Shown here piece by piece: positions 34,754 to 43,017 of a DNA stretch of 64,000 bases. The DNA is taken from the NCBI RefSeq assembly GCF_022012435.1, contig NZ_JAKLUA010000014.1:120989-184988 (forward strand), in the 5' to 3' direction. The stretch is from Bradyrhizobium zhengyangense. Lineage in GTDB: Bacteria; Pseudomonadota; Alphaproteobacteria; Rhizobiales; Xanthobacteraceae. Below the pieces are notes generated by a model. That model was not told the DNA's origin, did no database searches, and saw only the letters and a list, made by a program, of their open reading frames with translations. Within the stretch, counting starts at the first letter, position 1. Every line of letters starts with the position of its first letter. The position numbers and the translations under genes are program-made.

Positions 34754-35326
34754 CTATTGTTCAGGCCGCGGCTCCGGCTGCGCCTCCTCCGTCGGTAGCT
34801 TCGCGTGCTCCCAACCGTCTGTCCCTTCAGGATACCAGGCGACGTTGGAATAGCCGTAAGCCAGCGCGCGCTTGGCGGCGTTCCAGGACATCCAGCAATC
34901 GGCGAGGCAATAGATTACGAGCAGCGCGGCCTTGTCGTCGTGCGAGGCCTGCTTGAGCCCGCGCTGGAAATAATCATCCATCGCCGGCGGCAGCGCGCCA
35001 TAGCCGGTGTCCGGCAGCCAGAGACTGCCCGGAATGTTTCTGCGCGGCGTATCGCGCCACACCGTGCCCCCGGGAAGGTTCTTCGGCTTCGGTGCGCGCG
35101 GAAGCACGTCGATGAAAGCACCGCCCTTCGCGCGCCAGATCGTCTCGGCGTCGGCCGTCGAGAGCACGCGCGCGCCTTCCAGGGTCTCCGGCACCGGCGC
35201 GCGGTAATTGTCGGTGCGATAGCCTTCCGGCTCGAACGGCTCTTGCTGCCGCGCCTGATCTTGTTGCGCCGATACCGGCACCGCCAGCAAGGCGGCGACC
35301 AGCGCAGCGGCAAGGGGCCGTCTCAT
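34754..35326 (-). CDS. PQQ-dependent catabolism-associated CXXCW motif protein
   Basis: 190 residues with a signal peptide (MRRPLAAALVAALLAVPVSA). The mature part is rhodanese-like: the active loop reads VIYCLADCWMSWNAAKRA with C140, C144 and W145, the motif that names this family, and the C-terminus has the GYSNVAWYPEGTDGWEHA loop. It is thought to serve quinoprotein alcohol oxidation in the periplasm, perhaps as a sulfur or redox relay. The start overlaps the stop of the upstream MxaJ-like gene (ATGA). Confidence 0.88.
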   Translation of the reverse strand: MRRPLAAALVAALLAVPVSAQQDQARQQEPFEPEGYRTDNYRAPVPETLEGARVLSTADAETIWRAKGGAFIDVLPRAPKPKNLPGGTVWRDTPRRNIPGSLWLPDTGYGALPPAMDDYFQRGLKQASHDDKAALLVIYCLADCWMSWNAAKRALAYGYSNVAWYPEGTDGWEHAKLPTEEAQPEPRPEQ

Positions 35327-36201
35327 GGCGCCTTCTTGGCCGCCTCCACGCCGAGCGGCCGATCGTTCTCGTCGAGCAGGGGCACACCGAAGTCGATCAG
35401 GATCTTGTTGATCTCGCCCTGGTTCTCCTGGATCAATTTGTTGAGCTGCCGCTTCCAGTTCTGGTCGGCGGCACGCACGCCCATGCCGATGCGATAGACC
35501 AGTTTTGGGCCAGAGGTCTCCTTCACCAGCGGCGTCACGTGCAGCGAGCCGGCCTTCTTGGCGTAGTACCCCGCCATTGGTCCCCACAGCACGCCGGCAT
35601 CGATCTTTCCCGAGGTAAGATCGTCGATCATCGCCTGCGCCGAATTGTCATAGCGTGTGTCGATCATCAACGGATAGGGCTTGGCGTCGCTCATCAGCCC
35701 GGCGATCGCCATGTTGGTTGCCGGCGGCGTGCCGGCGATGATACCGACATGCTTGCCCTTCAGCTTTGGATCCTCGAGCGTGTCGATATCCTCGAGCCCG
35801 CTGCCGGCCTTGGCCACCAGCGCATAGGTGGTGCGGTAATAGGGATTGGTGCCTTGCACGATGTCGTCACCCTGGGGAAAACCCATGATAACGTCGCAGC
35901 GATGCGCGCCCAGCGTCATACGCACGAAGCCTGTCGCTTGCGGGAAGAACACGTAGTCGAGCTTCTTCTGCAGCTTGTCGGCGAACAGCTCGGCGAGCTT
36001 GTTCTCGATGCCTTCGCCCTTCTCGTTGGAGAACGGCATGTTGCGCGGATCGGCGCAGACCCGCAGCACCTTCGGGTCGACCAGCTCGAACGAGAGATCG
36101 CCACCATCACTCGTCTGCGCGCGGGCAACGTCGCCGATCGCACAAGACGCCGCCATCAGACATAGTGAAAACAACCAGCGACGATGTCGTCCGGCCTCCA
36201 T
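35323..36201 (-). CDS. Quinoprotein dehydrogenase-associated binding protein (MxaJ/XoxJ-like)
   Basis: 292 residues with a signal peptide ending near VARAQ. The mature protein has the solute-binding fold: LRVCADPRNMPFSNEKGEGI, FFPQATGFVRMTLGAHRCDV, GTNPYYRTTYALVAKAGS and GVLWGPMAGYY. It belongs to the MxaJ-like group, periplasmic proteins encoded with methanol dehydrogenases and thought to help dehydrogenase maturation or activation. Co-transcribed with the CXXCW gene. A second MxaJ-like protein is at 49395-50333. Confidence 0.88.
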   Translation of the reverse strand: MEAGRHRRWLFSLCLMAASCAIGDVARAQTSDGGDLSFELVDPKVLRVCADPRNMPFSNEKGEGIENKLAELFADKLQKKLDYVFFPQATGFVRMTLGAHRCDVIMGFPQGDDIVQGTNPYYRTTYALVAKAGSGLEDIDTLEDPKLKGKHVGIIAGTPPATNMAIAGLMSDAKPYPLMIDTRYDNSAQAMIDDLTSGKIDAGVLWGPMAGYYAKKAGSLHVTPLVKETSGPKLVYRIGMGVRAADQNWKRQLNKLIQENQGEINKILIDFGVPLLDENDRPLGVEAAKKAP

Positions 36202-36331
36202 CGCGCTTCCTCCTCATTTCCCTCGAATGCTATCCATGCAAGGCAGGACGCACCCTCTATTGTTTGCCAAACTTAGTGTTGGCTCGTTGTGTTGCAGTGC
36301 AATGAGGCAAATCCTGAACTGAGGCGGAAAA

Positions 36332-37258
36332 GTGTCGCAGCTCATCTCAAAGATCGCAGCCCTATCTCTGCTTGGACTCGCGACGCTAGCACGCGTCGGG
36401 GCGGCCGAATTGCCTGTGAGCGAAGTCGCGGCCGGAATCTTCGTGCACTCCGGGGCCATTGCCCTGATGACCCGCGAGAACGAGGGCGATATCGCCAATG
36501 TCGGCTTCATTGTCGGCGACGACGCGGTGGCCGTGATCGATACCGGCGGCAGCCTGCGTGAAGGCGAGGCGCTGTTGGCGGCGGTGCGGGCCCACACCAG
36601 GAAGCCGATCCGCTACGTCATCAACACCCACGGCCATCCCGACCATGTCTTCGGCAATGCCGCTTTTGTCGCAGAGGGAACCAGCTTCGTCGGACACAGC
36701 AAGCTCCCGCAAGCGCTGGCGACGCGTGGACCGTATTATCTCGATAATTTCCGCCGCATCATGGGTGGCGAACTGATAGATCCCGTGAAGATCGTGCCGC
36801 CGACCGTGCTGGTGAAGGACACGATGACGGTTGACCTCGGATCCAGACGGCTGACCTTGCGCGCATGGCCGGCCGCGCACAGCGACAACGATCTGACCGT
36901 GTATGACGAGACCACGAAGACGCTGTTCGCGGGCGACCTCGTCTTTCTCCGCCACATTCCGGTAATGGATGGCAGCATTCGCGGCTGGCTGGGCCTGCTG
37001 AAGGAGCTCGAGGCCGTCCCGGCGATCCACGTCGTCCCCGGTCACGGCCCTGTGAGCGACTGGCCTGCCGCTTTGGCCGATGAAAAGCGTTATCTCACGA
37101 CGCTGCTGTCGGATGTCCGTGCCCTAAACAAGAAGGGCGAGCCGATCCGAACGGCGGCTGACACGGCCGCCGCGACCGAGCGGTCGCATTGGGAACTTTT
37201 CGACGATTACAACGCCCGCAACGCAACCGCAGCATTTTCTGAAATTGAATGGGAATAG
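36332..37258 (+). CDS. Quinoprotein relay system zinc metallohydrolase (MBL fold)
   Basis: 308 residues. After a signal peptide (ending near RVGAAEL), the metallo-beta-lactamase fold carries ligands H100, H102, D104 and H105 in THGHPDHV, H183 in AAHSDND, D202 in AGDLVF and H238 in VVPGHGP. This is the periplasmic zinc metallohydrolase that accompanies SoxYZ-like carriers and PQQ dehydrogenases. Substrate unknown. Starts with GTG after GAGGCGG. Divergent from the MxaJ-like/CXXCW pair. Confidence 0.85.
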   Translation: MSQLISKIAALSLLGLATLARVGAAELPVSEVAAGIFVHSGAIALMTRENEGDIANVGFIVGDDAVAVIDTGGSLREGEALLAAVRAHTRKPIRYVINTHGHPDHVFGNAAFVAEGTSFVGHSKLPQALATRGPYYLDNFRRIMGGELIDPVKIVPPTVLVKDTMTVDLGSRRLTLRAWPAAHSDNDLTVYDETTKTLFAGDLVFLRHIPVMDGSIRGWLGLLKELEAVPAIHVVPGHGPVSDWPAALADEKRYLTTLLSDVRALNKKGEPIRTAADTAAATERSHWELFDDYNARNATAAFSEIEWE

Positions 37259-37323
37259 CGGGCGCGCTACGTTGGGATCAGCTACGCTGACCCAGACTGC
37301 TTCGACCGTGCGAGACCACGACC

Positions 37324-38142
37324 ATGATGGGATGCACACGCCGCCTGCCCCTGATCGCCGCGCTACTCGGCATCGCCTTTGCGTTGCCTGCGAGCGCCGA
37401 AGAGGCCTACGATCCCTGGCCGGGCCTGGTGCAGGATATCTTCAATAACCGTCCGATGAACGACGGCGCTGATGTCATCGCCATCGAGATGCCATATCGC
37501 GCCGAGGATGCGGCGATCGTGCCGGTGACTTTGCGCAGCAAGCTATCGCCCGCCGATAGCCGCCGCATCCGCTCGATCACGCTGGTGATCGATCGCAACC
37601 CGGCGCCGATGGCCGCGAAATTCGATCTCGGGCCGGATGCCAATGTCACCGAAATCTCTACGCGCGTGCGCGTCAACAATTACACCGATGTGCATGCGGT
37701 CGCCGAACTCAGCGACGGGCAGCTCTACGTCTCCAAGACCTATGTGAAGGCATCGGGCGGCTGTTCGGCGCCGGCAGGGAAGAATGCCGAAGAAGCCAAC
37801 AACCGCCTCGGCCAGATGCGCTACCGGCAATTCGCACGCGAGGACGCGCCGGCGAGCCGCATCCGTGAAGCCCAGATCATGATCGGCCATCCCAACAATT
37901 CCGGCCTGCAGATGGATCAGGTAACGCAGCTCTATATTCCCGCCTTCTTCATCAATCAGCTGAAGCTGACGCAGGACGACAGCCCGGTGCTGTCGATGGA
38001 AGGCGGCATCTCGATCTCGGAAGATCCCAACCTGCGCTTCACCTATGTCTCCAACGGCGCCAAGCGTTTCCGCGCGGAGGCCAAGGACACCGACGGACAC
38101 TTGTTCCGGAACGAGTGGGACGTGGAGAAGTCTGGGACGTAG
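37324..38142 (+). CDS. Quinoprotein dehydrogenase-associated SoxYZ-like carrier
   Basis: 272 residues with a signal peptide (to about residue 25). Residues 30-155 resemble SoxY and hold the single carrier cysteine C147 in KASGGCSAP; here it is internal rather than C-terminal because a SoxZ-like domain (about 165-272) is fused behind it. In thiosulfate oxidation, SoxY carries sulfur on this cysteine; in quinoprotein clusters the cargo is unknown. It lies 65 bases after the metallohydrolase gene on the same strand. Confidence 0.88.
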   Translation: MMGCTRRLPLIAALLGIAFALPASAEEAYDPWPGLVQDIFNNRPMNDGADVIAIEMPYRAEDAAIVPVTLRSKLSPADSRRIRSITLVIDRNPAPMAAKFDLGPDANVTEISTRVRVNNYTDVHAVAELSDGQLYVSKTYVKASGGCSAPAGKNAEEANNRLGQMRYRQFAREDAPASRIREAQIMIGHPNNSGLQMDQVTQLYIPAFFINQLKLTQDDSPVLSMEGGISISEDPNLRFTYVSNGAKRFRAEAKDTDGHLFRNEWDVEKSGT

Positions 38143-38151
38143 ACCCCTTGC

Positions 38152-38252
38152 TGTCATTCCGGGGCGGTCCGCAGGACCGAACCTGGAATCTCGAGATTCT
38201 CAGGTGCGCAATTGCGCACCATGGTTCGCGCTTCGCGCGCCCCGCAATGACG
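38152..38252. repeat. Dispersed imperfect palindrome
   Basis: Begins TGTCATTCCGGGGCGGTCCG and ends CGCGCGCCCCGCAATGACG, with several internal hairpins (GGTCCGCAGGACC, GGTGCGCAATTGCGCACC, CGCGCTTCGCGCG). Located between the SoxYZ-like gene and a convergent small gene. Confidence 0.65.
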
Positions 38253-38260
38253 GTGCTAAG

Positions 38261-38620
38261 TCAAAAACACCTCACCTCGGCTTCAGCCTGCGCCCGTCTG
38301 AGATCATTCACGGCCGCATTCGCCTGCTCGGATGTCCGGAACTGCGTCCCGAGATTGCCGCGAACCTGGGACATGCTGAGCGCGGTTTCGGCGGTGACGT
38401 AGCGCTCGTAAGAGACGATCGAGGCGACCACGTCGATTGAGCAGGAGCATTGCTCGATCGCCTGCCGCGTCTCGCCATTGGCTTTCATGCAGCCGTAAAC
38501 ATATTCCGCGCGCGCCGAGGTCGGATAGTCATTGGCCTCCTCAGCCCTGGCCGCGTACACGGTCGCGGCCAGCACAATCACAGCGGCGACAATCGGTCGT
38601 ATCCGTCCCGCACAATCCAT
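38261..38620 (-). CDS. Small cysteine-containing secreted protein
   Basis: 119 residues with a signal peptide (IVAAVIVLAATVYAARA). The mature part has YVYGCMKANGETRQAIEQCS followed by CSIDVVASIVSYERYVTAE, giving cysteines C44, C58, C60 and C118, and a helical C-terminus. The C-x-C-S-I-D pattern is distinctive, but I recognise no named family. GAGGACGC precedes the ATG. It is located among quinoprotein accessory genes and divergent from the next ABC operon, so a role in the same system is possible. Confidence 0.6.
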   Translation of the reverse strand: MDCAGRIRPIVAAVIVLAATVYAARAEEANDYPTSARAEYVYGCMKANGETRQAIEQCSCSIDVVASIVSYERYVTAETALSMSQVRGNLGTQFRTSEQANAAVNDLRRAQAEAEVRCF

Positions 38621-38656
38621 GAGCGTCCTCCGGCTGGTTGCGATGGAAGCTATGCT

Positions 38657-39682
38657 ATGCGTATTGTCCTGAAAAGCACTCTGTCCGAGGAAATGGCTCA
38701 CAAGGTGATGAGAGTTTTGGCACGAACAATAGTGCCGGCGATGATGCTGGCGCTGGGCATGCCGGCCAAAGCCGCCGACACCATCCGCCTTGCGGTGCAG
38801 AAGACCGGAACGTTCTCCTGGGAACTGGCGACGATTCGCGAGGCGGGGCTCGACAAGGAGGCCGATCTGTCGCTGGAGGTCACCGAGCTTGCGAGCCCCG
38901 AGGCTGGCAAGATCGCGATGCGTGCCGGCAACGCCGACATCATGCTGTCGGATTGGCTCTGGGTGTCGCGCGAGCGCACGCTCGGCGCCAAGCTGACCTT
39001 CTATCCCTATTCCAGCGCGCTCGGCGCAGTGATGGTGCCCGCATCCTCGCCGATCAAGACGCTCGCCGATCTGAAGGGCCGCAAGCTCGGCGTCGGCGGC
39101 GGCCCGATCGACAAAAGCTGGCTGCTGCTGCAGGCGCGGATGAAGCAGGACGGCCTCGACCTCAAGTCGGATGCGACCATCGTCTATGGCGCGCCCCCCC
39201 TGATCGCCGCCAAGGCGCTCGACGGCGAGATGGATGCGAGCCTGAATTTCTGGAATTTCTGCGCCCAGCTCGAGGCCAAGGGCTTCAGGCGTCTCGCCGG
39301 TATCGAGGAGATCTTGCCGAAACTCGGCGCCAAGGGTGCGGTCTCCGCCGTCGGCTATGTCTTCGATGAGGGCTGGGCCGCGAACCATCGCGACGCCGTG
39401 GCGCGCTTCATCGCCATGACCCGCAAGGCCAAGCAGCTTCTGGTCACCTCCGACGCGGCCTGGGACAAGATCGCTCCGCTCACCGGCGCGACCGATCCGG
39501 CCATGTTAAAGACCTATCGCGACCGCTATCGCGACGGCATTCCGCGCCGGAGCATCAATGACGAGGAAGCCGATGCGCGCGTGCTCTATCGCGTGCTGGC
39601 CGAGATCGGCAGCCGCGATCTGGTCGGGCCGGCGGCGGAGCTCGATCCCGGCACATTCTATCACGCCGTGCCCGGAGACTGA
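38657..39682 (+). CDS. NitT/TauT-type ABC transporter substrate-binding protein
   Basis: About 341 residues from the ATG at 38657; ATGs at 38693 and 38708 are alternatives, since the signal peptide (LARTIVPAMMLALGMPAKAA) follows them. The mature fold is of the NMT1/SsuA group: IRLAVQKTGTFSWELATIRE, NADIMLSDWLWVSRERTLGA and KTLADLKGRKLGVGGGPIDK. Relatives bind sulfonates, taurine or similar. This copy is embedded in a quinoprotein island beside a SoxYZ-like carrier, hinting at a specialised ligand. The permease gene begins 1 base after the stop. Confidence 0.82.
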   Translation: MRIVLKSTLSEEMAHKVMRVLARTIVPAMMLALGMPAKAADTIRLAVQKTGTFSWELATIREAGLDKEADLSLEVTELASPEAGKIAMRAGNADIMLSDWLWVSRERTLGAKLTFYPYSSALGAVMVPASSPIKTLADLKGRKLGVGGGPIDKSWLLLQARMKQDGLDLKSDATIVYGAPPLIAAKALDGEMDASLNFWNFCAQLEAKGFRRLAGIEEILPKLGAKGAVSAVGYVFDEGWAANHRDAVARFIAMTRKAKQLLVTSDAAWDKIAPLTGATDPAMLKTYRDRYRDGIPRRSINDEEADARVLYRVLAEIGSRDLVGPAAELDPGTFYHAVPGD

Positions 39683-39683
39683 G

Positions 39684-40421
39684 GTGCTGCGCCTTCTGTC
39701 GATTGCCCTGTTGCTTGCGATCTGGTGGACAGCCGCGCTGTTCGTCGACGGTGCAAAACTGCCCTCCCCGCCTGTCGTACTCCACGTCATCATCGCGGAA
39801 GCGGCCTCAGGCGCGCTTTTCCTGCATCTCGGCGCCACGCTCGCGCGCGTCGCGCTCGCCTTCGTGCTGGCAATGTCGCTCGGCAGTGCCATCGGCTATC
39901 TGATGGGACGCGTGAAGCTTGCAGACCGGCTCGGTGATCCCTGGCTGATCCTGCTGCTCAATCTGCCGGCGCTGGTGGTGATCGTGCTGGCGTATATCTG
40001 GGCGGGGCTCACCGAGGCCGCGGCGATCGCGGCGATTGCCATCAACAAGCTGCCGACCGCGGTCGTCACCTTGCGCGAAGGCACGCGCGCACTCGACCGT
40101 TCGCTCGACGAGATGGCGACCGTCTTTGCGATGCCGCGCTGGCGCGCCTTCCGCCATGTCGTGTTGCCGCAGCTAGCACCCTACATCGCGGCCTCAGCCC
40201 GCTCCGGCCTGTCGCTGGTCTGGAAGATCGTGCTGGTCGCCGAGCTCCTGGGGCGGCCGAATGGCGTCGGTTTCGAGATCGGCGTAGCCTTCCAGCTGTT
40301 CGACACGCCGCGCCTGCTCGCCTACTCCCTGACCTTCGCCGCGGTCGTGCTCGTGATCGAGACGGCGCTGGTGCAGCCGTTCGAAGCCCGCGCAACACGG
40401 TGGCGGCCCCGTGCGGCTTGA
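39684..40421 (+). CDS. NitT/TauT-type ABC transporter permease
   Basis: 245 residues, six predicted membrane segments. The EAA loop reads LDEMATVFAMPRWRAFRHVV followed by PQLAPYIAASARSGLSLVWK, typical of SsuC/TauC permeases. The start is GTG at 39684, with GGAG in the end of the preceding gene; upstream frame extension is not coding. It overlaps the ATPase gene by 11 bases. Confidence 0.85.
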   Translation: MLRLLSIALLLAIWWTAALFVDGAKLPSPPVVLHVIIAEAASGALFLHLGATLARVALAFVLAMSLGSAIGYLMGRVKLADRLGDPWLILLLNLPALVVIVLAYIWAGLTEAAAIAAIAINKLPTAVVTLREGTRALDRSLDEMATVFAMPRWRAFRHVVLPQLAPYIAASARSGLSLVWKIVLVAELLGRPNGVGFEIGVAFQLFDTPRLLAYSLTFAAVVLVIETALVQPFEARATRWRPRAA

Positions 40422-41121
40422 GGTCGAGATCACGGGCAAGACCTACCGGAGCGCTGCGGGCGGAACGCACGAGGTGCTGTCGCCCCTGAAATTCGCGTTG
40501 CAGTCCGGCGAGGTCGGCGTGCTGATCGGCCCCTCCGGCTGCGGCAAGAGCACGATGCTGCGCATCATCCTCGGGCTCGATCGCGACTTCGACGGCCAAG
40601 TCGCGCGCCCACCGGAAGCGCGGATCGGCATGGTGTTCCAGGAGCCACGGCTATTGCCGTGGCGCTCGGTCGAGCAGAATGTGCGGCTTGCTGCGCCTGA
40701 CGTCAGCGATGGCAAGCTGTCGGAGCTGTTCAGGATTCTCGAGCTCGAGGCGCACCGCAGCCACTTCCCCGGCGAATTGTCGCTGGGCCTCGCACGCCGC
40801 GTCGCGCTCGCCCGTGCCTTCGCAGTCGAGCCCGATTTGCTGGTGCTCGACGAGCCCCTCGCCTCGCTCGACGATGCGCTCGCCGGCCGCCTGCGCGACG
40901 AGATCGCGACCCTGGTGGCAAGCCGTCCCGTGATGACGCTGCTGGTCACCCATAGCCTCGACGACGCCATCCGCCTCGGCGATCGCCTGTTCTTCCTGTC
41001 GCCCCGCCCTGCACGCATCGTGCAGGAGGTGCCGATCCCGATTCCGCGCGCAGAGCGCAGCGAGGTTGAGCTCGCCAGGATCAGGACGGAGCTTGCGGCC
41101 TTGCTGCTTGAATCGAAATGA
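40411..41121 (+). CDS. NitT/TauT-type ABC transporter ATP-binding protein
   Basis: 236 residues. Walker A GPSGCGKST; signature region LSLGLARRVALARAFA (a degenerate LSGGQ); Walker B LLVLDEPLASLD. GTG start overlapping the permease gene. It energises the importer formed with the two preceding genes. The departure of the signature motif from LSGGQ is notable but also seen in other family members. Confidence 0.85.
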   Translation: MRLEVEITGKTYRSAAGGTHEVLSPLKFALQSGEVGVLIGPSGCGKSTMLRIILGLDRDFDGQVARPPEARIGMVFQEPRLLPWRSVEQNVRLAAPDVSDGKLSELFRILELEAHRSHFPGELSLGLARRVALARAFAVEPDLLVLDEPLASLDDALAGRLRDEIATLVASRPVMTLLVTHSLDDAIRLGDRLFFLSPRPARIVQEVPIPIPRAERSEVELARIRTELAALLLESK

Positions 41122-41168
41122 GAACTCGTGGTCAATTGCGCTCAACGAGACTGTCCAGGGAGGTCACC

Positions 41169-41522
41169 ATGCGCCGTCAGCTGATTGCCACAGGCATCCT
41201 GTTGGTTGCGATGCCAGGCGTGGCGCTCGCGCAGGCCAAGGGCAAGGGCATCCGTCTCTGGAATTTGACCAGCGAGACGATCTCCGGCTTTCAGCTCGCA
41301 CCGTCAGGCAAGACCGACTGGGGCCCGAACCAGTGCCTGAACGACAAGGACAAGGAGGTCGACCACGACGAACGTCTGCGCATCACCGGCGTCGAACCCG
41401 GCCGCTACGACGCCAAGGTCAGCTATCCCAATTCACGGCAATGCGTCGTCCGCGACATCGAGATCAAGGCCGACGCGGTGTTCTCGATCGCCGACAAGGA
41501 TTTAAAGGACTGCACGAAGTAG
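41169..41522 (+). CDS. Small secreted protein downstream of the NitT/TauT-type operon
   Basis: 117 residues with a signal peptide (MRRQLIATGILLVAMPGVAL, cleavage near AQA). The mature part (IRLWNLTSETISGFQLAPSG, RITGVEPGRYDAKVSYPNSR) is a predicted beta-sandwich with three cysteines, in NQCLND, RQCVVRD and KDCTK. GGGAGG precedes the ATG. No named family. It starts 48 bases after the ABC genes and is probably in the same transcript. Confidence 0.6.
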   Translation: MRRQLIATGILLVAMPGVALAQAKGKGIRLWNLTSETISGFQLAPSGKTDWGPNQCLNDKDKEVDHDERLRITGVEPGRYDAKVSYPNSRQCVVRDIEIKADAVFSIADKDLKDCTK

Positions 41523-41530
41523 CGTGCGCA

Positions 41531-41740
41531 TCACGCCTTGTCATGTGTATGCGGATATTCGCAGCGCCAGCGCACCGCCTGCCATTTCGGGTGATCACCG
41601 ATCCATTGCGCGATATAGGGCGGCGCGGCCATGGAGCATTGCGCCGGCGAGCCGCCGAAGTTGAACACCAGATGCTGCTCCTCGCAGGTCGCAGGCGAGA
41701 GCAGCGCACACACAGTCACCACCAGGTCGATCGGGTTCAT
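41531..41740 (-). CDS. Small conserved cysteine-containing protein
   Basis: 69 residues (MNPIDLVVTVCALLSPATCE, ending WRCEYPHTHDKA). Cysteines at positions 11, 19, 35 and 60 and the PPYIAQWIGDHPKW core are of the kind seen in short rhizobial proteins of unknown function. The N-terminus may be a weak signal sequence. Convergent with the preceding secreted-protein gene. Confidence 0.6.
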   Translation of the reverse strand: MNPIDLVVTVCALLSPATCEEQHLVFNFGGSPAQCSMAAPPYIAQWIGDHPKWQAVRWRCEYPHTHDKA

Positions 41741-41952
41741 GCCGGGAATCCTTCAGGGATCGAAGAAAACTACCATAAAAACCTACGTCCTGGGCAGTCA
41801 GAAGTTTCAAACAGGCGCGAGCCATGCGGGGCAACGGTTATGGCTTCGTTCCCGCACGCACCTCGGTTGCCGCAGTGACAGAGGTGCAGCCGGCGCCTTG
41901 CCGCCCGTTGATTTCGTCAATAAGCTGGTTCCCGACAACTGCTAACAGGCTG

Positions 41953-43017
41953 ATGGCTCTTACGGAAACCTCCCGCCGCGGCGTCGCGGCCGCAGTCTGC
42001 GTGCTGGTGCTTTTGGCCAGCACCTGGGCTGTCACGGGTTACATCCGGCGAGTTGCTGCCGAGGCACCGCCGGACAAATCGAATTCTGCCCGCACCGCGC
42101 CTTCCGGCACCGCAGACAGCGACCAGCCCGTGGTCAAGCTGACGCCGAGCCAGCAAACACAGATCGGGCTCGAAACCGCGCTTCTGGAAGCCGCGCCACA
42201 TCCGGAGCAATTCCGCGCCTATGGTGCCGTGCTCGATATCTCCCGCATTACGGAGCTCACAAACAACTACGCCAATGCGCAAGCTCAACTCCAGACAGCG
42301 CAGGCCAAGCTCGAAGTCGCCAAGAGCGCCTACGACCGCACCAAGAATCTCGTCGACTCCGCCGCCCTTCCGAAGAAAGAAGCCGAGACCGCGGAGGGAA
42401 CGCTGCGGGTCGACAAGGCCGCACTGGCCGCGGCGGAATCGCAGCTCAGAACTCTCACCGCTACGGCACAGCAGGAATGGGGGCCAGTCGTCGGCCGGGG
42501 AATCGTCGAGCGCTCGCCTGCTGTTGTCAAACTAATCGAACGCGACCAGCTGCTGGTTCAGGTGACACTGCCGCCCGGCGTGACCGTCACCGGCACTCCG
42601 GGAACGGCTCTGGCGCAGGCACCGACGCGGAATGCCAATATCGATCTCCAGTACATCTCTCCGGCAACGCGCACCGACCCTCGTATTCAGGGATTGAGCT
42701 ATTTCTTCTCCGTGCCGGGGGACAGCGGCCTACTGCCGGGCATGAACACCACTGTCTATGTGCCGTCAGGTAACACCTATGAGGGTGTGTTCATCGAGGA
42801 CACCGCGATCGTGCGATGGCAGGGGCGATCGTGGGTTTACCTGCGCGTGAGCCCCGACAGCTTCCGACGGCACCCGATCAGCACGGATCAGCCGGTCTCA
42901 GACGACGACTATGTCGTCCGGGACATCCCATCCGGATCCGAAATCGTCATGCGCGGAGCACAAGTCCTGCTGTCCGAAGAGGCCAAGAGCGAGCTTCGGG
43001 GCGGCGATGACGACTGA
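41953..43017 (+). CDS. RND efflux periplasmic adaptor (HlyD/CusB-like)
   Basis: 354 residues, inner-membrane anchored near the N-terminus (GVAAAVCVLVLLASTWAVTG). The coiled-coil hairpin runs through NNYANAQAQLQTAQAKLEVA and LRVDKAALAAAESQLRTL, flanked by lipoyl- and barrel-like segments. It would link the RND pump encoded next to an outer-membrane channel. It is shorter than typical CusB and lacks an obvious metal-binding N-terminal extension. The start at 41953 lies before the hydrophobic anchor. The pump gene starts 11 bases before its stop. Confidence 0.8.
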   Translation: MALTETSRRGVAAAVCVLVLLASTWAVTGYIRRVAAEAPPDKSNSARTAPSGTADSDQPVVKLTPSQQTQIGLETALLEAAPHPEQFRAYGAVLDISRITELTNNYANAQAQLQTAQAKLEVAKSAYDRTKNLVDSAALPKKEAETAEGTLRVDKAALAAAESQLRTLTATAQQEWGPVVGRGIVERSPAVVKLIERDQLLVQVTLPPGVTVTGTPGTALAQAPTRNANIDLQYISPATRTDPRIQGLSYFFSVPGDSGLLPGMNTTVYVPSGNTYEGVFIEDTAIVRWQGRSWVYLRVSPDSFRRHPISTDQPVSDDDYVVRDIPSGSEIVMRGAQVLLSEEAKSELRGGDDD

